Below, one piece after another: positions 42,560-52,717 of a stretch of 64,000 nucleotides of DNA. The stretch is from assembly GCF_023231945.1 (NCBI RefSeq), contig NZ_JAJLJH010000003.1, positions 248,001 through 312,000 on the forward strand. Reading direction: 5' to 3'. How positions within the stretch are numbered: the stretch's first letter is position 1; every line of letters begins with the position of its first letter. The translations under genes were made by a program, and so were the position numbers. The DNA comes from Scleromatobacter humisilvae (GTDB lineage: Bacteria > Pseudomonadota > Gammaproteobacteria > Burkholderiales > Burkholderiaceae_C). A model generated the notes under the pieces. It was not told the DNA's origin and searched no databases. It was given only the letters and a program-made list of their open reading frames with translations.

Positions 42560-42934
42560 ATGCCAACGACGGACACGCTGGAGCGCTTCATCGCGCTGGT
42601 CGAGAGCAATGCCCACGCCGAGGCGTGCGAGCAGTTCTACGCCGAGCACTCGACCATGCAGGAGAACCAGGGCACGCCGCGCGTGGGGCGCGACGCGCAT
42701 GTCGCCAACGAGCGCGCAGTGATGGCACGCGCCGAGTCCGTCACGTCGACCTGCGTGCGACCGGTGCTCGTCAATGGCGACCACGTGGTGATCCGCTGGA
42801 TCTTCCACTTCGTCTGGCGCGACGGCAGCGTCACGCACATGGAGGAACTCGCGTGGCAGCGCTGGGAAGGCGAACGGATCGCCGAGGAGACCTTCTTCTA
42901 CGATCCGGCGCAGCGCGTGCCGTGCCGGACGTAG
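42560..42934 (+). CDS. SnoaL-like (NTF2-fold) protein
   Basis: A 124-residue NTF2-fold protein. The N-terminal LERFIALVESNAHAEACEQFYAEHSTMQEN and the C-terminal WQRWEGERIAEETFFYDPAQ are typical of the SnoaL-like group of small cyclases, isomerases and binding proteins. No catalytic residue set can be assigned with confidence. It is 42 bases downstream of the VOC gene and converges with the RcnB-like gene, whose stop is 8 bases away. Confidence 0.8.
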   Translation: MPTTDTLERFIALVESNAHAEACEQFYAEHSTMQENQGTPRVGRDAHVANERAVMARAESVTSTCVRPVLVNGDHVVIRWIFHFVWRDGSVTHMEELAWQRWEGERIAEETFFYDPAQRVPCRT

Positions 42935-42941
42935 CGGCCGC

Positions 42942-43286
42942 TTATTGGGTCAGCAGCGTGTCGAGGATGATGCCGGTGGCGACGGCGGCGAGCACGTAGT
43001 CGCCGTTGACCTGCACCCAGTGGTAGCCGCGCGGGGGCTCGCTCAGGTGATGGCCGCGCCAGTCGTTGACGACGTAGCGGTCGCCGCGATATTCGGCGGG
43101 CAGCGCGCCGCCGCGACGCCATTCGTGGTTGGGGCCGACGCCGCGGTATTCGTCATGGCGATAGCCCGGATGATCCCAGTCGGGGCGATCGTGGTCGCGG
43201 TCGTGATGGTCGTCGGCCATCGAGACCAGCGGCACGGCCATCATCAGGGCGGCCAGCAGAGCGGAGATGCGTTGGAGCTTCATCAT
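42942..43286 (-). CDS. RcnB-family periplasmic protein
   Basis: A 114-residue exported protein resembling RcnB, linked in E. coli to nickel and cobalt homeostasis. The signal peptide (MKLQRISALLAALMMAVPLVSMA) is followed by a His/Asp-rich stretch (DDHHDRDHDRPDWDHPGYRHDEYRG) that could bind metal, then the RcnB motif LPAEYRGDRYVVNDWRGHHLSEPPRGYHWVQVNGDYVL. Two adjacent ATGs (43286, 43283) follow AGGA; the second has the better spacing. No efflux gene rcnA is next to it. Confidence 0.83.
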   Translation of the reverse strand: MMKLQRISALLAALMMAVPLVSMADDHHDRDHDRPDWDHPGYRHDEYRGVGPNHEWRRGGALPAEYRGDRYVVNDWRGHHLSEPPRGYHWVQVNGDYVLAAVATGIILDTLLTQ

Positions 43287-43415
43287 TGTTCCTTCAATAA
43301 AGGGGTGACGAAGTCCATTCTTCACGCCAGCACCACGGCGTCTGTAGGCGTCAAGGCGCTTTGCGTATCTTGACGTGGGCGCAACGAAAGTCGAACGCGG
43401 CTGCTCGTCCGGGGG

Positions 43416-43883
43416 TCAGAGCTTGTCGATGAGCGCGCCCACCGCGTCGGCGGCCTTGGACACCGCCGCGAAGGGCAGCTCGACGATGCCGGTCGCGACC
43501 TTGTTGGCAGTCGACAGCGTCGTCTCGACGCCATCGACGACGGCATGCGCGCCGTCCGCGATCGCGTCGCCGACGTCCGCGACCGCGGTCGAGATGCCCA
43601 TCTTGATGGAATCGTAAAGCGAGCCGTCCTGCGCGGCCGGGGCGGGCGCCGGCGCCGAGGCGTTGGACATCGGGCTCGACGACGGATGGCTGGAAGCCGC
43701 CATCGCGCTCATCGCCTGCGGGCTCAGCGTGACGGTCGTGCTCGGCGCATCGGGCATCTTCGCCTGCGCGGCGTTGGACACGGGCGGCGCGATCGGCGGC
43801 AGCGGCGCCGCGGCCGTCTTTGGCGCCGACGACGTCGTGGCGGCCGGCTGCGGCAGGTTGAGGGAGGGGGTGACCATGGGCAT
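43416..43883 (-). CDS. Pro/Ser/Ala-rich protein with amphipathic C-terminal half (related to 56081-56731)
   Basis: I do not recognise the family. The 155-residue product has a low-complexity Pro/Ala/Ser N-terminal half (residues 1-90) without a signal peptide. The C-terminal half is a chain of short Ala/Val/Asp segments (ISTAVADVGDAIADGAHAVVDGVE, VELPFAAVSKAADAVGALIDKL) that would form amphipathic helices. The protein at 56081 has the same plan and similar segments, and the two genes share a promoter-like box at equal distance. The start at 43883 is chosen for AAGGAG eight bases upstream; a GTG at 43892 sits on that site. A role at membranes, storage granules or as a secreted substrate is possible. 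Confidence 0.62.
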   Translation of the reverse strand: MPMVTPSLNLPQPAATTSSAPKTAAAPLPPIAPPVSNAAQAKMPDAPSTTVTLSPQAMSAMAASSHPSSSPMSNASAPAPAPAAQDGSLYDSIKMGISTAVADVGDAIADGAHAVVDGVETTLSTANKVATGIVELPFAAVSKAADAVGALIDKL

Positions 43884-43908
43884 TGCTTGCACTCCTTTGC
43901 GCCTGGTC

Positions 43909-43952
43909 AGTCTAGGAGCGGCCGTGAATTTCGACCGCTCGATGAGCGCCGT
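43909..43952 (-). promoter_or_regulatory. Shared upstream box plus -10-like element, copy A
   Basis: On the minus strand ACGGCGCTCATCG (43940-43952) is followed after exactly 25 bases by TAGACT (43909-43914), which lies 25 bases before the ATG at 43883. The same 13-mer, the same 25-base gap and a TAGTAT hexamer occur upstream of the gene at 56081-56731, while the rest of the two leaders differs. No good -35 is present, so an activator-dependent promoter is likely. Confidence 0.6.
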
Positions 43953-44139
43953 GAATCGGGCGCTTTCTCCAACGCGGCCCGCCGCGTGCGGGGAGTTCTT
44001 GACGGCTCATTGCGCTTGTCGCGACTGCGCGGCGAGATGCCCCGCGGCACCGGCCTTTTCGACGGTTTGACGGGCGCGAGATGGCCAAGAATCCTCGATG
44101 ACAGAGCCGACTCCGTGCGGCCGCGAAAGGGATCCAGGG

Positions 44140-45630
44140 ATGGAACGAATCAATCTCGCCGAAGGCGCCTCCGTGCGCCGCCGAATCGCCCTGCTGGGCG
44201 CCACCTGCGTCGCGCTGGCGCTGTGCGCCGGCGTGCGCCTGCTGCAGCTCGAAGGCGGGGCGGCCATGGCAATCGTCTGCCTCGCGCTCGGCGCGGCCGC
44301 CGTGGCGCTGAGCCTGTCGCTGCATGGCGCCCTCGCGCGCTCGCTGCGACCGCTCCAGGCCGGCGTGCGGGCGATGAAGGACGGCGACCTGTCGGGCCGC
44401 ATCGGCGCCGAAGGCCGCGACGAGTTCGGCGCGATCGCCGCGTCGCTGGACGAGATGAACGCGAACATGTCGGCGCTGGTGGCCGACATCCGCAGCGAGG
44501 CGACGTTCGTGTCGCAGGCCAGCGAGTCGCTCGCGGCCGGCACCGGCGAGCTGGCGCAGCGAACCGAGCGCCAGGCCGCAAGCCTCGAGCAGACGTCGGC
44601 CAGCGTCCAGGACCTGAGCGGCTCGGTGAAGCAGAACGCGCTCGATGCCCGCGCCGTCGAACGGCTCGCGAGCCGCGTGCACGAGATGGCCGAATCCGGC
44701 GGCAGCCGCATGCGCGAGGCGGTGGAGACGATGCATGCCATCCGCGCCAGCTCGCAGCGCGTGCACGACATCATCGGCGTGATCGACGGCATCGCCTTCC
44801 AGACCAACATCCTCGCGCTGAACGCGGCGGTCGAGGCGGCGCGTGCCGGCGAGAACGGCCGCGGCTTCGCCGTGGTGGCCGCCGAGGTGCGCTCGCTGGC
44901 GCTGCGCAGCAGTGGCGCGGCGCAGGAGATCAAGTCGCTGATCGCGCGCTCCAGCGAGCAGGTGGCCTCGGGCGCGTCGCACATCGACGAAGTGGGCGAC
45001 CTGCTGGCCAGCGTCGTCTCGGGCATCGGCGAGGTGGCCGGCAACGTGCGCGCCATCACGTCGGCGGCCGAGATGCAGAGCACCAGCCTGAGCCAGATGT
45101 CGGAGGCCATTCGCGGCCTCGACGACATCACGCAGGAGAACGCGACGATGGTGGAACGCACCTCGTCGGCATCATCGGGCCTGGGCGAACGCGCGCGCAG
45201 GCTGGCGCGCACCGTGAGCTCGTTCCGGCTGCGCCAGGGCACCGCCGACGAGGCCCATGCGCTGGTGAGCAGGGCGGTCGCGCTCTACAAGCGCCGCGGC
45301 GCGGCCTGCCTGCCCGAGATCACCGATGCCGCGAACGGCTTCGCCGATCGCGACATGTATGTGTTCGCCTGGGACCGGCACCTGGTCTATCACGCGTTCG
45401 CCGGCAAGCCGCACAACCTGCGCAAGACGGCCGCGCAGATCCTGGGCACCGACGTCGCGCAGCTGACGCACGACGTCTGGGCCGCGGCCGCGCAGGGCGG
45501 CGGCTGGGTCGACTACGACTTCCTCAACCCGGCCACCGGACAGGTCGCGCCGAAGACCTCGTTCGTCGTCCCGGTGGGCGACGACCTGGTGCTCGGCTGC
45601 GGCATCTACAAGACCGTGCAGCGCCACTGA
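44140..45630 (+). CDS. Methyl-accepting chemotaxis protein with cytoplasmic C-terminal Cache-like sensor
   Basis: A 496-residue chemoreceptor. Two membrane segments (about 14-33 and 42-62) are separated by only about eight residues, so there is no periplasmic sensor. HAMP follows (63-115), then a signalling domain with the tip [26 protein letters not shown]. After the signalling helices, residues ~385-496 resemble a single Cache domain ([18 protein letters not shown]... [12 protein letters not shown]... GCGIYKTVQ), placed in the cytoplasm. The start at 44140 has AAAGGG eight bases upstream and is preferred over 44098. The C-terminal CheB/CheR pentapeptide tether is absent. Confidence 0.88.
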   Translation: MERINLAEGASVRRRIALLGATCVALALCAGVRLLQLEGGAAMAIVCLALGAAAVALSLSLHGALARSLRPLQAGVRAMKDGDLSGRIGAEGRDEFGAIAASLDEMNANMSALVADIRSEATFVSQASESLAAGTGELAQRTERQAASLEQTSASVQDLSGSVKQNALDARAVERLASRVHEMAESGGSRMREAVETMHAIRASSQRVHDIIGVIDGIAFQTNILALNAAVEAARAGENGRGFAVVAAEVRSLALRSSGAAQEIKSLIARSSEQVASGASHIDEVGDLLASVVSGIGEVAGNVRAITSAAEMQSTSLSQMSEAIRGLDDITQENATMVERTSSASSGLGERARRLARTVSSFRLRQGTADEAHALVSRAVALYKRRGAACLPEITDAANGFADRDMYVFAWDRHLVYHAFAGKPHNLRKTAAQILGTDVAQLTHDVWAAAAQGGGWVDYDFLNPATGQVAPKTSFVVPVGDDLVLGCGIYKTVQRH

Positions 45631-45646
45631 GCGCCGCGCCCCCGGC

Positions 45647-46060
45647 TCAGTGCGCCTCGACGGCCTGCGCCGGCGCCTTGGCCAGGGCGGTGTCGCGTTG
45701 CGACAGGCTCGGCACGTCGCACTTCTGCACGCCGTTGGCCACGGTGTGGCAGCCGGCGATCGCGTAGCCCGACGAGCCGTTGAGCACTTCGGCGACGACG
45801 TCCTCGCGAGTGCGTTCGCGGCCCGTCGTCACGTCGCACTTCTGCACGCCGTTGGCGACGGTGCGGCAGCCGGTGGAGGCATCAGCCTTGGCGTGGATCT
45901 CGGCGACGACCTCGTCGCGACTGCGCTCGGCGCCGGTGGGCACGTCGCACTTCTCGACGCCGTTGGCGACGAGGCGGCAACCGACGTCGGTCGCGAACGC
46001 GCCGGACGTGCAGAAGGCCAGGGCGATGGCGGCGGAGGAGAGCAGGTGACGGGTTTGCAT
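45647..46060 (-). CDS. Small exported protein with three Cys-pair repeats
   Basis: I do not recognise the family. The 137-residue product has a signal peptide (HLLSSAAIALAFCTSGAFA) and three copies of a 37-39 residue unit. Each begins with C-[RH]-x-VANGV-x-KCDV, with cysteines at 28/38, 65/75 and 104/114 (C-x9-C), followed by a charged helix (ERSRDEVVAEI, ERTREDVVAEV). Paired Cys in an exported protein suggest disulphides or metal or haem binding, but no CxxCH is present. It is preceded by a perfect hairpin at 46095-46117. It converges with the chemoreceptor gene, 16 bases away. Confidence 0.7.
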   Translation of the reverse strand: MQTRHLLSSAAIALAFCTSGAFATDVGCRLVANGVEKCDVPTGAERSRDEVVAEIHAKADASTGCRTVANGVQKCDVTTGRERTREDVVAEVLNGSSGYAIAGCHTVANGVQKCDVPSLSQRDTALAKAPAQAVEAH

Positions 46061-46094
46061 GGCGATCTCGATTCGTTGTGAGGTTTCAAGGCGC

Positions 46095-46117
46095 CGCATA
46101 CCTTCGTGGGGTATGCG
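46095..46117. promoter_or_regulatory. Perfect inverted repeat in the leader of the Cys-repeat gene
   Basis: CGCATACC (46095-46102) and GGTATGCG (46110-46117) form an 8-bp stem with a 7-base loop, 34 bases upstream of the ATG at 46060. Its position suits an operator or 5'-UTR hairpin. No T-run follows on either strand, so a terminator is unlikely. Confidence 0.5.
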
Positions 46118-46266
46118 ACGCACCGGGGTGACGTCACTTTACGAACGAGCGCCGGCGAGAAAAACCCGGATCGCCGAAATTCACTATTGCTGAAAACAGA
46201 GGTCCAAGGTCATTGCGTGACAGCCTGCGCGCCGGGATGCCTTTGTGGCATGGCCGGCGAGGCCGG

Positions 46267-47322
<1,056 letters not shown>

Positions 47323-47400
47323 GCGGTGCTCCTTGGGTGAGCGGGCATCGTAGCGCCGATGCCGGCCGCCCGCACCCCGGCTCCCGCGTTCAAGGGCCGC

Positions 47401-48408
47401 TCAGGGCGCCTTCGCCAGCGAATCGCGCATCACCACCGTCGGCACGAACTTGCGCGACACCGCCAGCCCCGAGCCGAAGCGCGTGTTGAGCAACTGGCGG
47501 CAGGCGTTGAGCGCCATCTCGGCGATCGGGATGCGCACGCTGGTCAGGCGCGGCGACAGGAACGCGGCGACATCGGAGTCGTCGTAGCCCATCACCGACC
47601 ACTGCTGCGGCACGCGGATGCCATGGTGGCCGAGATAGCTGATCGCGCCCATGGCCATCTGGTCGTTGGCGCAGAACAGCGCCGTGACCTTGGGCTTGCG
47701 CGCGACCAGGCGCTCGCACGCGGCCCAGCCCGAGGGCGCGCTGAAGTCGCCTTCCTCGGTCGGGATCGAGGCCATCGCGATGCCCGCCTCGCCGAGGCGG
47801 TCGAACAGGCCCTGCAGGCGCTGCTTGTTGTCGCCGACGCCCGACGGCCCGGAGATCACCGCGATCCGGCGATGCCCGTGCGCCAGCAGCGCGTCGGCGG
47901 CGGCGCGGCCGGCGGCGCGGTGGTCGACGGTGAAGCAGTGCGTCTTCATGCCCTTGACGTCGCGGTTGACGATGGCCAGGTTGGCGAAGGCCTCGCGCAG
48001 CGCGGCGAAGTCCGCGTCGCGCAGCGCCGTGCTGCACAGGATGATGCCGTCGCACTCGCGCTCGATCAGGAAGCGCGCGCCGTCCAGCGACTGCTGGCGG
48101 GTGTCCTCGTCGCCGCAGCCGTTGGCAGCGACCATGTGGCGGTCGTGCAGGCGCAGCTCGGCGTCGATGGCGTCCAGCAGCGGGCCGTAGAACGGGCCCT
48201 TGAAGTCGGGCACGAACACGCCGATGGTGCCGGTGCTCTGCAGCGACAGCGCGCGCGCGATCGCGCTCGGCCGGAAGCCGAGCTGGCGCGCGGCCGCCTC
48301 CACGCGCGCCGCCGCGGCTTCGGAGAACGAGCCCTTGCCGCTGATCACGCGCGACGCGGTGCCCACGCCCACGCCGGCGAGCCTTGCGACGTCCTTGATG
48401 GTTGCCAT
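47401..48408 (-). CDS. LacI-family regulator of the beta-glucoside operon
   Basis: A 335-residue LacI/GalR repressor. The N-terminal HTH (MATIKDVARLAGVGVGTASRVISGKG) and the hinge (AIARALSLQSTG) precede a periplasmic-binding-protein-like sugar domain (IGVFVPDFKGPFYGPLLDAID). It is the last gene of the minus-strand run after the sugar ABC transporter, so it likely represses that operon in the absence of its sugar. A LacI-type operator lies before the first gene at 54102-54119. The start at 48408 matches the family start; the open frame beyond it overlaps the ATPase gene. Confidence 0.9.
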   Translation of the reverse strand: MATIKDVARLAGVGVGTASRVISGKGSFSEAAAARVEAAARQLGFRPSAIARALSLQSTGTIGVFVPDFKGPFYGPLLDAIDAELRLHDRHMVAANGCGDEDTRQQSLDGARFLIERECDGIILCSTALRDADFAALREAFANLAIVNRDVKGMKTHCFTVDHRAAGRAAADALLAHGHRRIAVISGPSGVGDNKQRLQGLFDRLGEAGIAMASIPTEEGDFSAPSGWAACERLVARKPKVTALFCANDQMAMGAISYLGHHGIRVPQQWSVMGYDDSDVAAFLSPRLTSVRIPIAEMALNACRQLLNTRFGSGLAVSRKFVPTVVMRDSLAKAP

Positions 48409-48421
48409 GGCTTTGACGATA

Positions 48422-49438
<1,017 letters not shown>

Positions 49439-49439
49439 T

Positions 49440-50378
49440 TCAGCCTTTCACGGCGCCGGCGGCGATCCCGCGCACGAACCAGCGGCCCGACACGAGGTAG
49501 ACGGTCAGGGGTACGAGCGACGTCAGCAGCGTGGCCGCCATGTTGACGTTGTAAAGGCGCTCGCCGGTGGTGGTGTTGATGATGTTGTTGAGCTGCACCG
49601 TCATCGGCAGCCAGTCGTGGCCGGCGAACACGAGGCCGACTAGGAAGTCGTTCCAGATCGCGGTGACCTGCATGATCATCGCGACGACGACAATGGGCAG
49701 CGACATCGGCAGCATGAGCTGCACGAAGATGCGCCAGAAGCCGCCGCCGTCGATGCGCGCCGCCATGAACAGCTCGTGCGGCACGCCGGCGTAGTAGTTG
49801 CGGAACAGCAGCGTCATCACCGGCATCCCGAACAGCACGTGGATCAGCACCACGCCCGGCAGCGTGCCGAACAGGCCCATCGCGGCGAGCGAGCGGATCA
49901 GCGGGAACAGCATCACCTGGTAGGGGATGAAGGCGCCCGTCAAGAGCACGACGAAGAACGCCTGCGCCCCGCGGGGCCGCCAGAACGACAGCGCATAGCC
50001 GTTCAACGCGCCCAGCAGGATCGACAGCACGGTGCTGGGGACGACGATGGCCACCGAGTTCATGAAGCCGGTGCGGATGCCGCCGCACTCGAGCCCGGTG
50101 CAGGCCGACATCCACGCCTGCGCCCACGGCTCCAGCGTGATCCTGACCGGCAGCGCGAACAGGTTGCCGAGGCGGATCTCCTCCATCGGCTTGATCGACG
50201 TGGCCAGCATCACGTACAGCGGCAGCAGGAACAGCAGCGCCGCGCTGACGAGGAAGACGTACAGGCCGATGCGCGCGGGCCGCGGCATGCGGCCGCCCGC
50301 GCGCCGCGGCGCGCCGCGCCGGCGCTCCGCGATCGCGTCGTCGCCGAGACCCTGGCTGGGCACGACGGCGGCGCTCAT
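49440..50378 (-). CDS. Sugar ABC transporter permease (MalG type)
   Basis: A 312-residue permease with six predicted membrane helices and the CUT1 EAA loop (ELFMAARIDGGGFWRIFVQLMLPMS) that contacts the ATPase. The N-terminal 45 residues are Arg-rich and cytoplasmic. The start at 50378 overlaps the stop of a 20-codon mini-ORF in a TGATG junction; the Shine-Dalgarno GGAGGG seven bases upstream lies inside the 62-bp repeat. The ribosome-binding site of this gene is thus supplied by the repeated unit. Confidence 0.9.
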   Translation of the reverse strand: MSAAVVPSQGLGDDAIAERRRGAPRRAGGRMPRPARIGLYVFLVSAALLFLLPLYVMLATSIKPMEEIRLGNLFALPVRITLEPWAQAWMSACTGLECGGIRTGFMNSVAIVVPSTVLSILLGALNGYALSFWRPRGAQAFFVVLLTGAFIPYQVMLFPLIRSLAAMGLFGTLPGVVLIHVLFGMPVMTLLFRNYYAGVPHELFMAARIDGGGFWRIFVQLMLPMSLPIVVVAMIMQVTAIWNDFLVGLVFAGHDWLPMTVQLNNIINTTTGERLYNVNMAATLLTSLVPLTVYLVSGRWFVRGIAAGAVKG

Positions 50379-50440
50379 CAGTCGACCCTCCGCCTGACGG
50401 CTTCGGGGCGAGCGCCTTCGGGCGGCCGGGCGGCGCTCAT
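50378..50440 (-). CDS. Mini-ORF 2 in the 62-bp repeat
   Basis: Twenty codons beginning MSAARPPEGARPEAV, differing from mini-ORF 1 at two residues (Gly8 to Glu and the last residue). It has GGAGGG seven bases before its start and ends in TGATG with the second permease gene. Confidence 0.35.
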   Translation of the reverse strand: MSAARPPEGARPEAVRRRVD

Positions 50441-50502
50441 CAGGCAACCCTCCGCCTGACGGCTTCGGGGCGAGCGCCTCCGGGCGGCCGGGCGGCGCTC
50501 AT
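50440..50502 (-). CDS. Mini-ORF 1 in the 62-bp repeat
   Basis: Twenty codons beginning MSAARPPGGARPEAV and ending in a TGATG overlap with mini-ORF 2. The start overlaps the stop of the first permease gene (ATGA). Translation would act as a relay between the two permease genes. Whether the peptide has a function is unknown. Confidence 0.35.
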   Translation of the reverse strand: MSAARPPGGARPEAVRRRVA

Positions 50503-51434
50503 GCGGCCGCTCCCTGCGTGGCGCTCGCCTGCATCGCGCGCGCCGCGCGCTCGCCCTGGCGTGACGCGCGCGCGCGGGCGTAGAACCACGGCGCCAGCAG
50601 CACGAGCACGGTCAGCAGCAGCACCGTCGACGCCGCCGACGCGAGCCCGATGTTGGCGCGCACCAGCAGGTTGTCGATGATGAACTTGGCCGGCACTTCA
50701 CTCGCGAGTCCGGGCCCGCCCTGCGTCATCGCGACCACGACGTCGAACACCTTGACCACGCTCACCGACAGCAGCACGAACGCGGTGCCGAACGACGGCC
50801 CCAGCATCGGCAGCACGATGCTGAGGTAGACGCGCCACTTCGGGATGCCGTCGATGCGCGCGGCCATCCACAGGCTCTCGTCGATGCCGCGCAGGCCTGC
50901 CAGCATCAGCGCCATCACGAGGCCGCAGGCCTGCCAGACGGCGGCGATGGTGATCGCGTACATGACCGCGTCCTGGCGCACGATCCAGTCGAAGGTGAAG
51001 TTCGGCAGGCCCCAGCTTCGCACCGTCGACTGGATGCCCAGTTCGGGATTGAGCATCCACTGCCACACGAGCCCCGTGGCGACGAAGGACATCGCGTACG
51101 GGTACAGGAAGATCGTGCGCAGCACGCCCTCGGCGCGCACGCGCTGGTCGATGAACACGGCCAACAGGAAGCCGATCGCGAGGCAGCCGACGATGAACAG
51201 CACGCCGAACAGCGCCATGTTCTGCAGCGACAGCGTCCAGCGTTCGCTGTCGAACAGGCGCGCGTACTGCTTGAGGCCCACGTAGTCCGGGATGGGCAGC
51301 GTGCGCGAGCTGCTCACCGAGATCCGCATCGACCACAGCACGCTGCCGACGTAGACCCACAGCACGGTCGCCACCATCGGCAGCAGCGCCGCCCAGGCGA
51401 CGGCGTGGCGAAGGAGAGGGCGGCGACTCGTCAT
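50499..51434 (-). CDS. Sugar ABC transporter permease (MalF type)
   Basis: A 311-residue permease with six predicted membrane helices and an EAA loop (ESLWMAARIDGIPKWRVYLSIVLPML). It follows the solute-binding gene by ten bases. The C-terminal tail (ARARASRQGERAARAMQAS) is Arg/Ala-rich and is encoded partly by the CG-rich dispersed motif at 50559. Its stop overlaps the start of the first mini-ORF in the 62-bp repeat. Confidence 0.9.
   Translation of the reverse strand: MTSRRPLLRHAVAWAALLPMVATVLWVYVGSVLWSMRISVSSSRTLPIPDYVGLKQYARLFDSERWTLSLQNMALFGVLFIVGCLAIGFLLAVFIDQRVRAEGVLRTIFLYPYAMSFVATGLVWQWMLNPELGIQSTVRSWGLPNFTFDWIVRQDAVMYAITIAAVWQACGLVMALMLAGLRGIDESLWMAARIDGIPKWRVYLSIVLPMLGPSFGTAFVLLSVSVVKVFDVVVAMTQGGPGLASEVPAKFIIDNLLVRANIGLASAASTVLLLTVLVLLAPWFYARARASRQGERAARAMQASATQGAAA
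50559..50568. repeat. CG-rich dispersed motif, copy 4
   Basis: GCGTGACGCG followed by a CG run lies in the last 20 or so codons of the MalF-type permease gene. Confidence 0.35.
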
Positions 51435-51444
51435 CCGGCGAGTA

Positions 51445-52686
51445 TCAACCGTTCTTCAGGGCGGCTGCGATCGCCTTGGCCGCATCGTCGGCCGACTCGT
51501 TGGTGTTCCAGAACTTGGTGATGACGTCCTGCAGCGAGCCCTCGAGGTCCGGCGAGATCAGCATCTCGGGCGTGGGCAGCTGGCGCGAGATGTCCTTCAT
51601 GATCGTCACGCCCTGCTGCGCGCAGAGGTCGAGGCTCTTGACGTCGACGTCGGTGCGGATCGGGATCGAGCCCTTCTTGTTGCTGAAGGCCACCTGCGTC
51701 GCCGGCGACGTGAAGACGGTGGCGAGCAGCTGCTGCGACTTGACCTGCGCCGGGTCGGTGATCTTGGGGAACACGAACACGTCGCCCGCGACCAGGTAGG
51801 GCGACCTCGGCCCGAAGCCGGGGAAGCAGCCGAACTCCTTGCCCGCGGTCTGGTGCGCGGTGGCGAACTCGCCCTTGGCCCAGTCGCCCATGATCTGCAC
51901 GCCGGCCTTGCCAGAGATCACCATCGCGGTGGCGTCGTTCCAGTTGCGGTTGGGCGAGCCGGCGTCGACGTAGTTGTGCAGGCGCTTGAACGACGTGAGC
52001 AGCGCCTTGAACTGCGGTGTCATCACCATCGCCGCGTCCTTGTCACGGTACAGCTTCATGTACATGTCGGGACCGCCGACGTGTGCGAGCCACGCGTAGA
52101 ACGTGACCTTCTCCTGCCATGGCTGGCCACCGAAGGCGAGCGGCACGAGGCCGGCGGCCTTGAGCTTGTCGAGGTCGGCGAAGAACTCGTCGGGCGTCTT
52201 CGGCTCGGCCGCGATGCCGGCCTTGGCGAACGCGGCCTTCGAGTACCAGAACCACGCGGGCATGTGGATGTCGACCGGCACCGCGTAGAAGTGGCCCTTG
52301 ATCCTGATCGACGACAGGATGGGCGCGGGCAGGATCTTGTCCCAGTTGTTCTTCGCCGCCACGGCGTCGACGTTGTTGAGCATGCCCTGGTCGATCAGGT
52401 CGAGGAACTGCTTGGACGTGTTGAACTGCGCCGCGGTGGGCGGCTTGCCGCCGACCATGCGGTTGACGGCCTCGGAACGCGCCTGCTCGCCGCCGGCGAT
52501 CGCCGCGTCGACCCAGGTGCCGCCTGCCGCGGTGTACGCGCTCGCCAGCTCCTTGACGGCCGCGGACTCGCCGCCCGACGTCCACCAGTGCAGCACCTCG
52601 GCGCGGTTGGCCTGCGCGTGCGCGCCCGCGGCCGCGCCGAACGCGCAGGCGAGGGCGAGGGCCAGGCGGGTGGTCTTGTTGCTCAT
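51445..52686 (-). CDS. Sugar ABC transporter substrate-binding protein
   Basis: A 413-residue periplasmic solute-binding protein with signal peptide MSNKTTRLALALACAFGAAA(GAHA) and mature start QANRAEVLHWWTSGGESAAVKEL, typical of glucose/mannose-type family 1 binding proteins. Aromatic residues suited to sugar stacking (WFWYSK, HWW) are present. It lies between the GH1 gene and the permeases in one operon, so its ligand is probably a beta-glucoside or its glucose product. Confidence 0.9.
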   Translation of the reverse strand: MSNKTTRLALALACAFGAAAGAHAQANRAEVLHWWTSGGESAAVKELASAYTAAGGTWVDAAIAGGEQARSEAVNRMVGGKPPTAAQFNTSKQFLDLIDQGMLNNVDAVAAKNNWDKILPAPILSSIRIKGHFYAVPVDIHMPAWFWYSKAAFAKAGIAAEPKTPDEFFADLDKLKAAGLVPLAFGGQPWQEKVTFYAWLAHVGGPDMYMKLYRDKDAAMVMTPQFKALLTSFKRLHNYVDAGSPNRNWNDATAMVISGKAGVQIMGDWAKGEFATAHQTAGKEFGCFPGFGPRSPYLVAGDVFVFPKITDPAQVKSQQLLATVFTSPATQVAFSNKKGSIPIRTDVDVKSLDLCAQQGVTIMKDISRQLPTPEMLISPDLEGSLQDVITKFWNTNESADDAAKAIAAALKNG

Positions 52687-52717
52687 GTCTTGTGTCTCCT
52701 TGCCTTGTCTTGTCGGT

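Larger units (their letters stand above)
50378..50502 (-). repeat. Two tandem 62-bp repeats between the two permease genes
   Basis: Two nearly identical 62-bp units (50378-50439 and 50440-50501 as start-to-start intervals) lie between permease genes; each differs from the other at only a few bases. Each unit begins with ATGAGCGCCGCCCGGCCGCC, contains a hairpin GAGCGCC-N15-GGCGCTC, and ends with GGAGGG-N7-TGATG, so it ends with a ribosome-binding site and the start of the next frame. The first ATG overlaps the stop of the upstream permease gene (ATGA). A third, diverged copy is at 55506-55571. Confidence 0.85.

Noticed and set aside
43941-43968. Hairpin AGCGCC/GGCGCT followed by TTCTCC as a terminator
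   Set aside because: The stem is only six base pairs, the T-run is weak, and no plus-strand gene ends before it. The overlapping box matches a promoter element seen before a related gene.
50378-50502. CRISPR array
   Set aside because: The two units are adjacent without spacers between them, and no cas genes are present.
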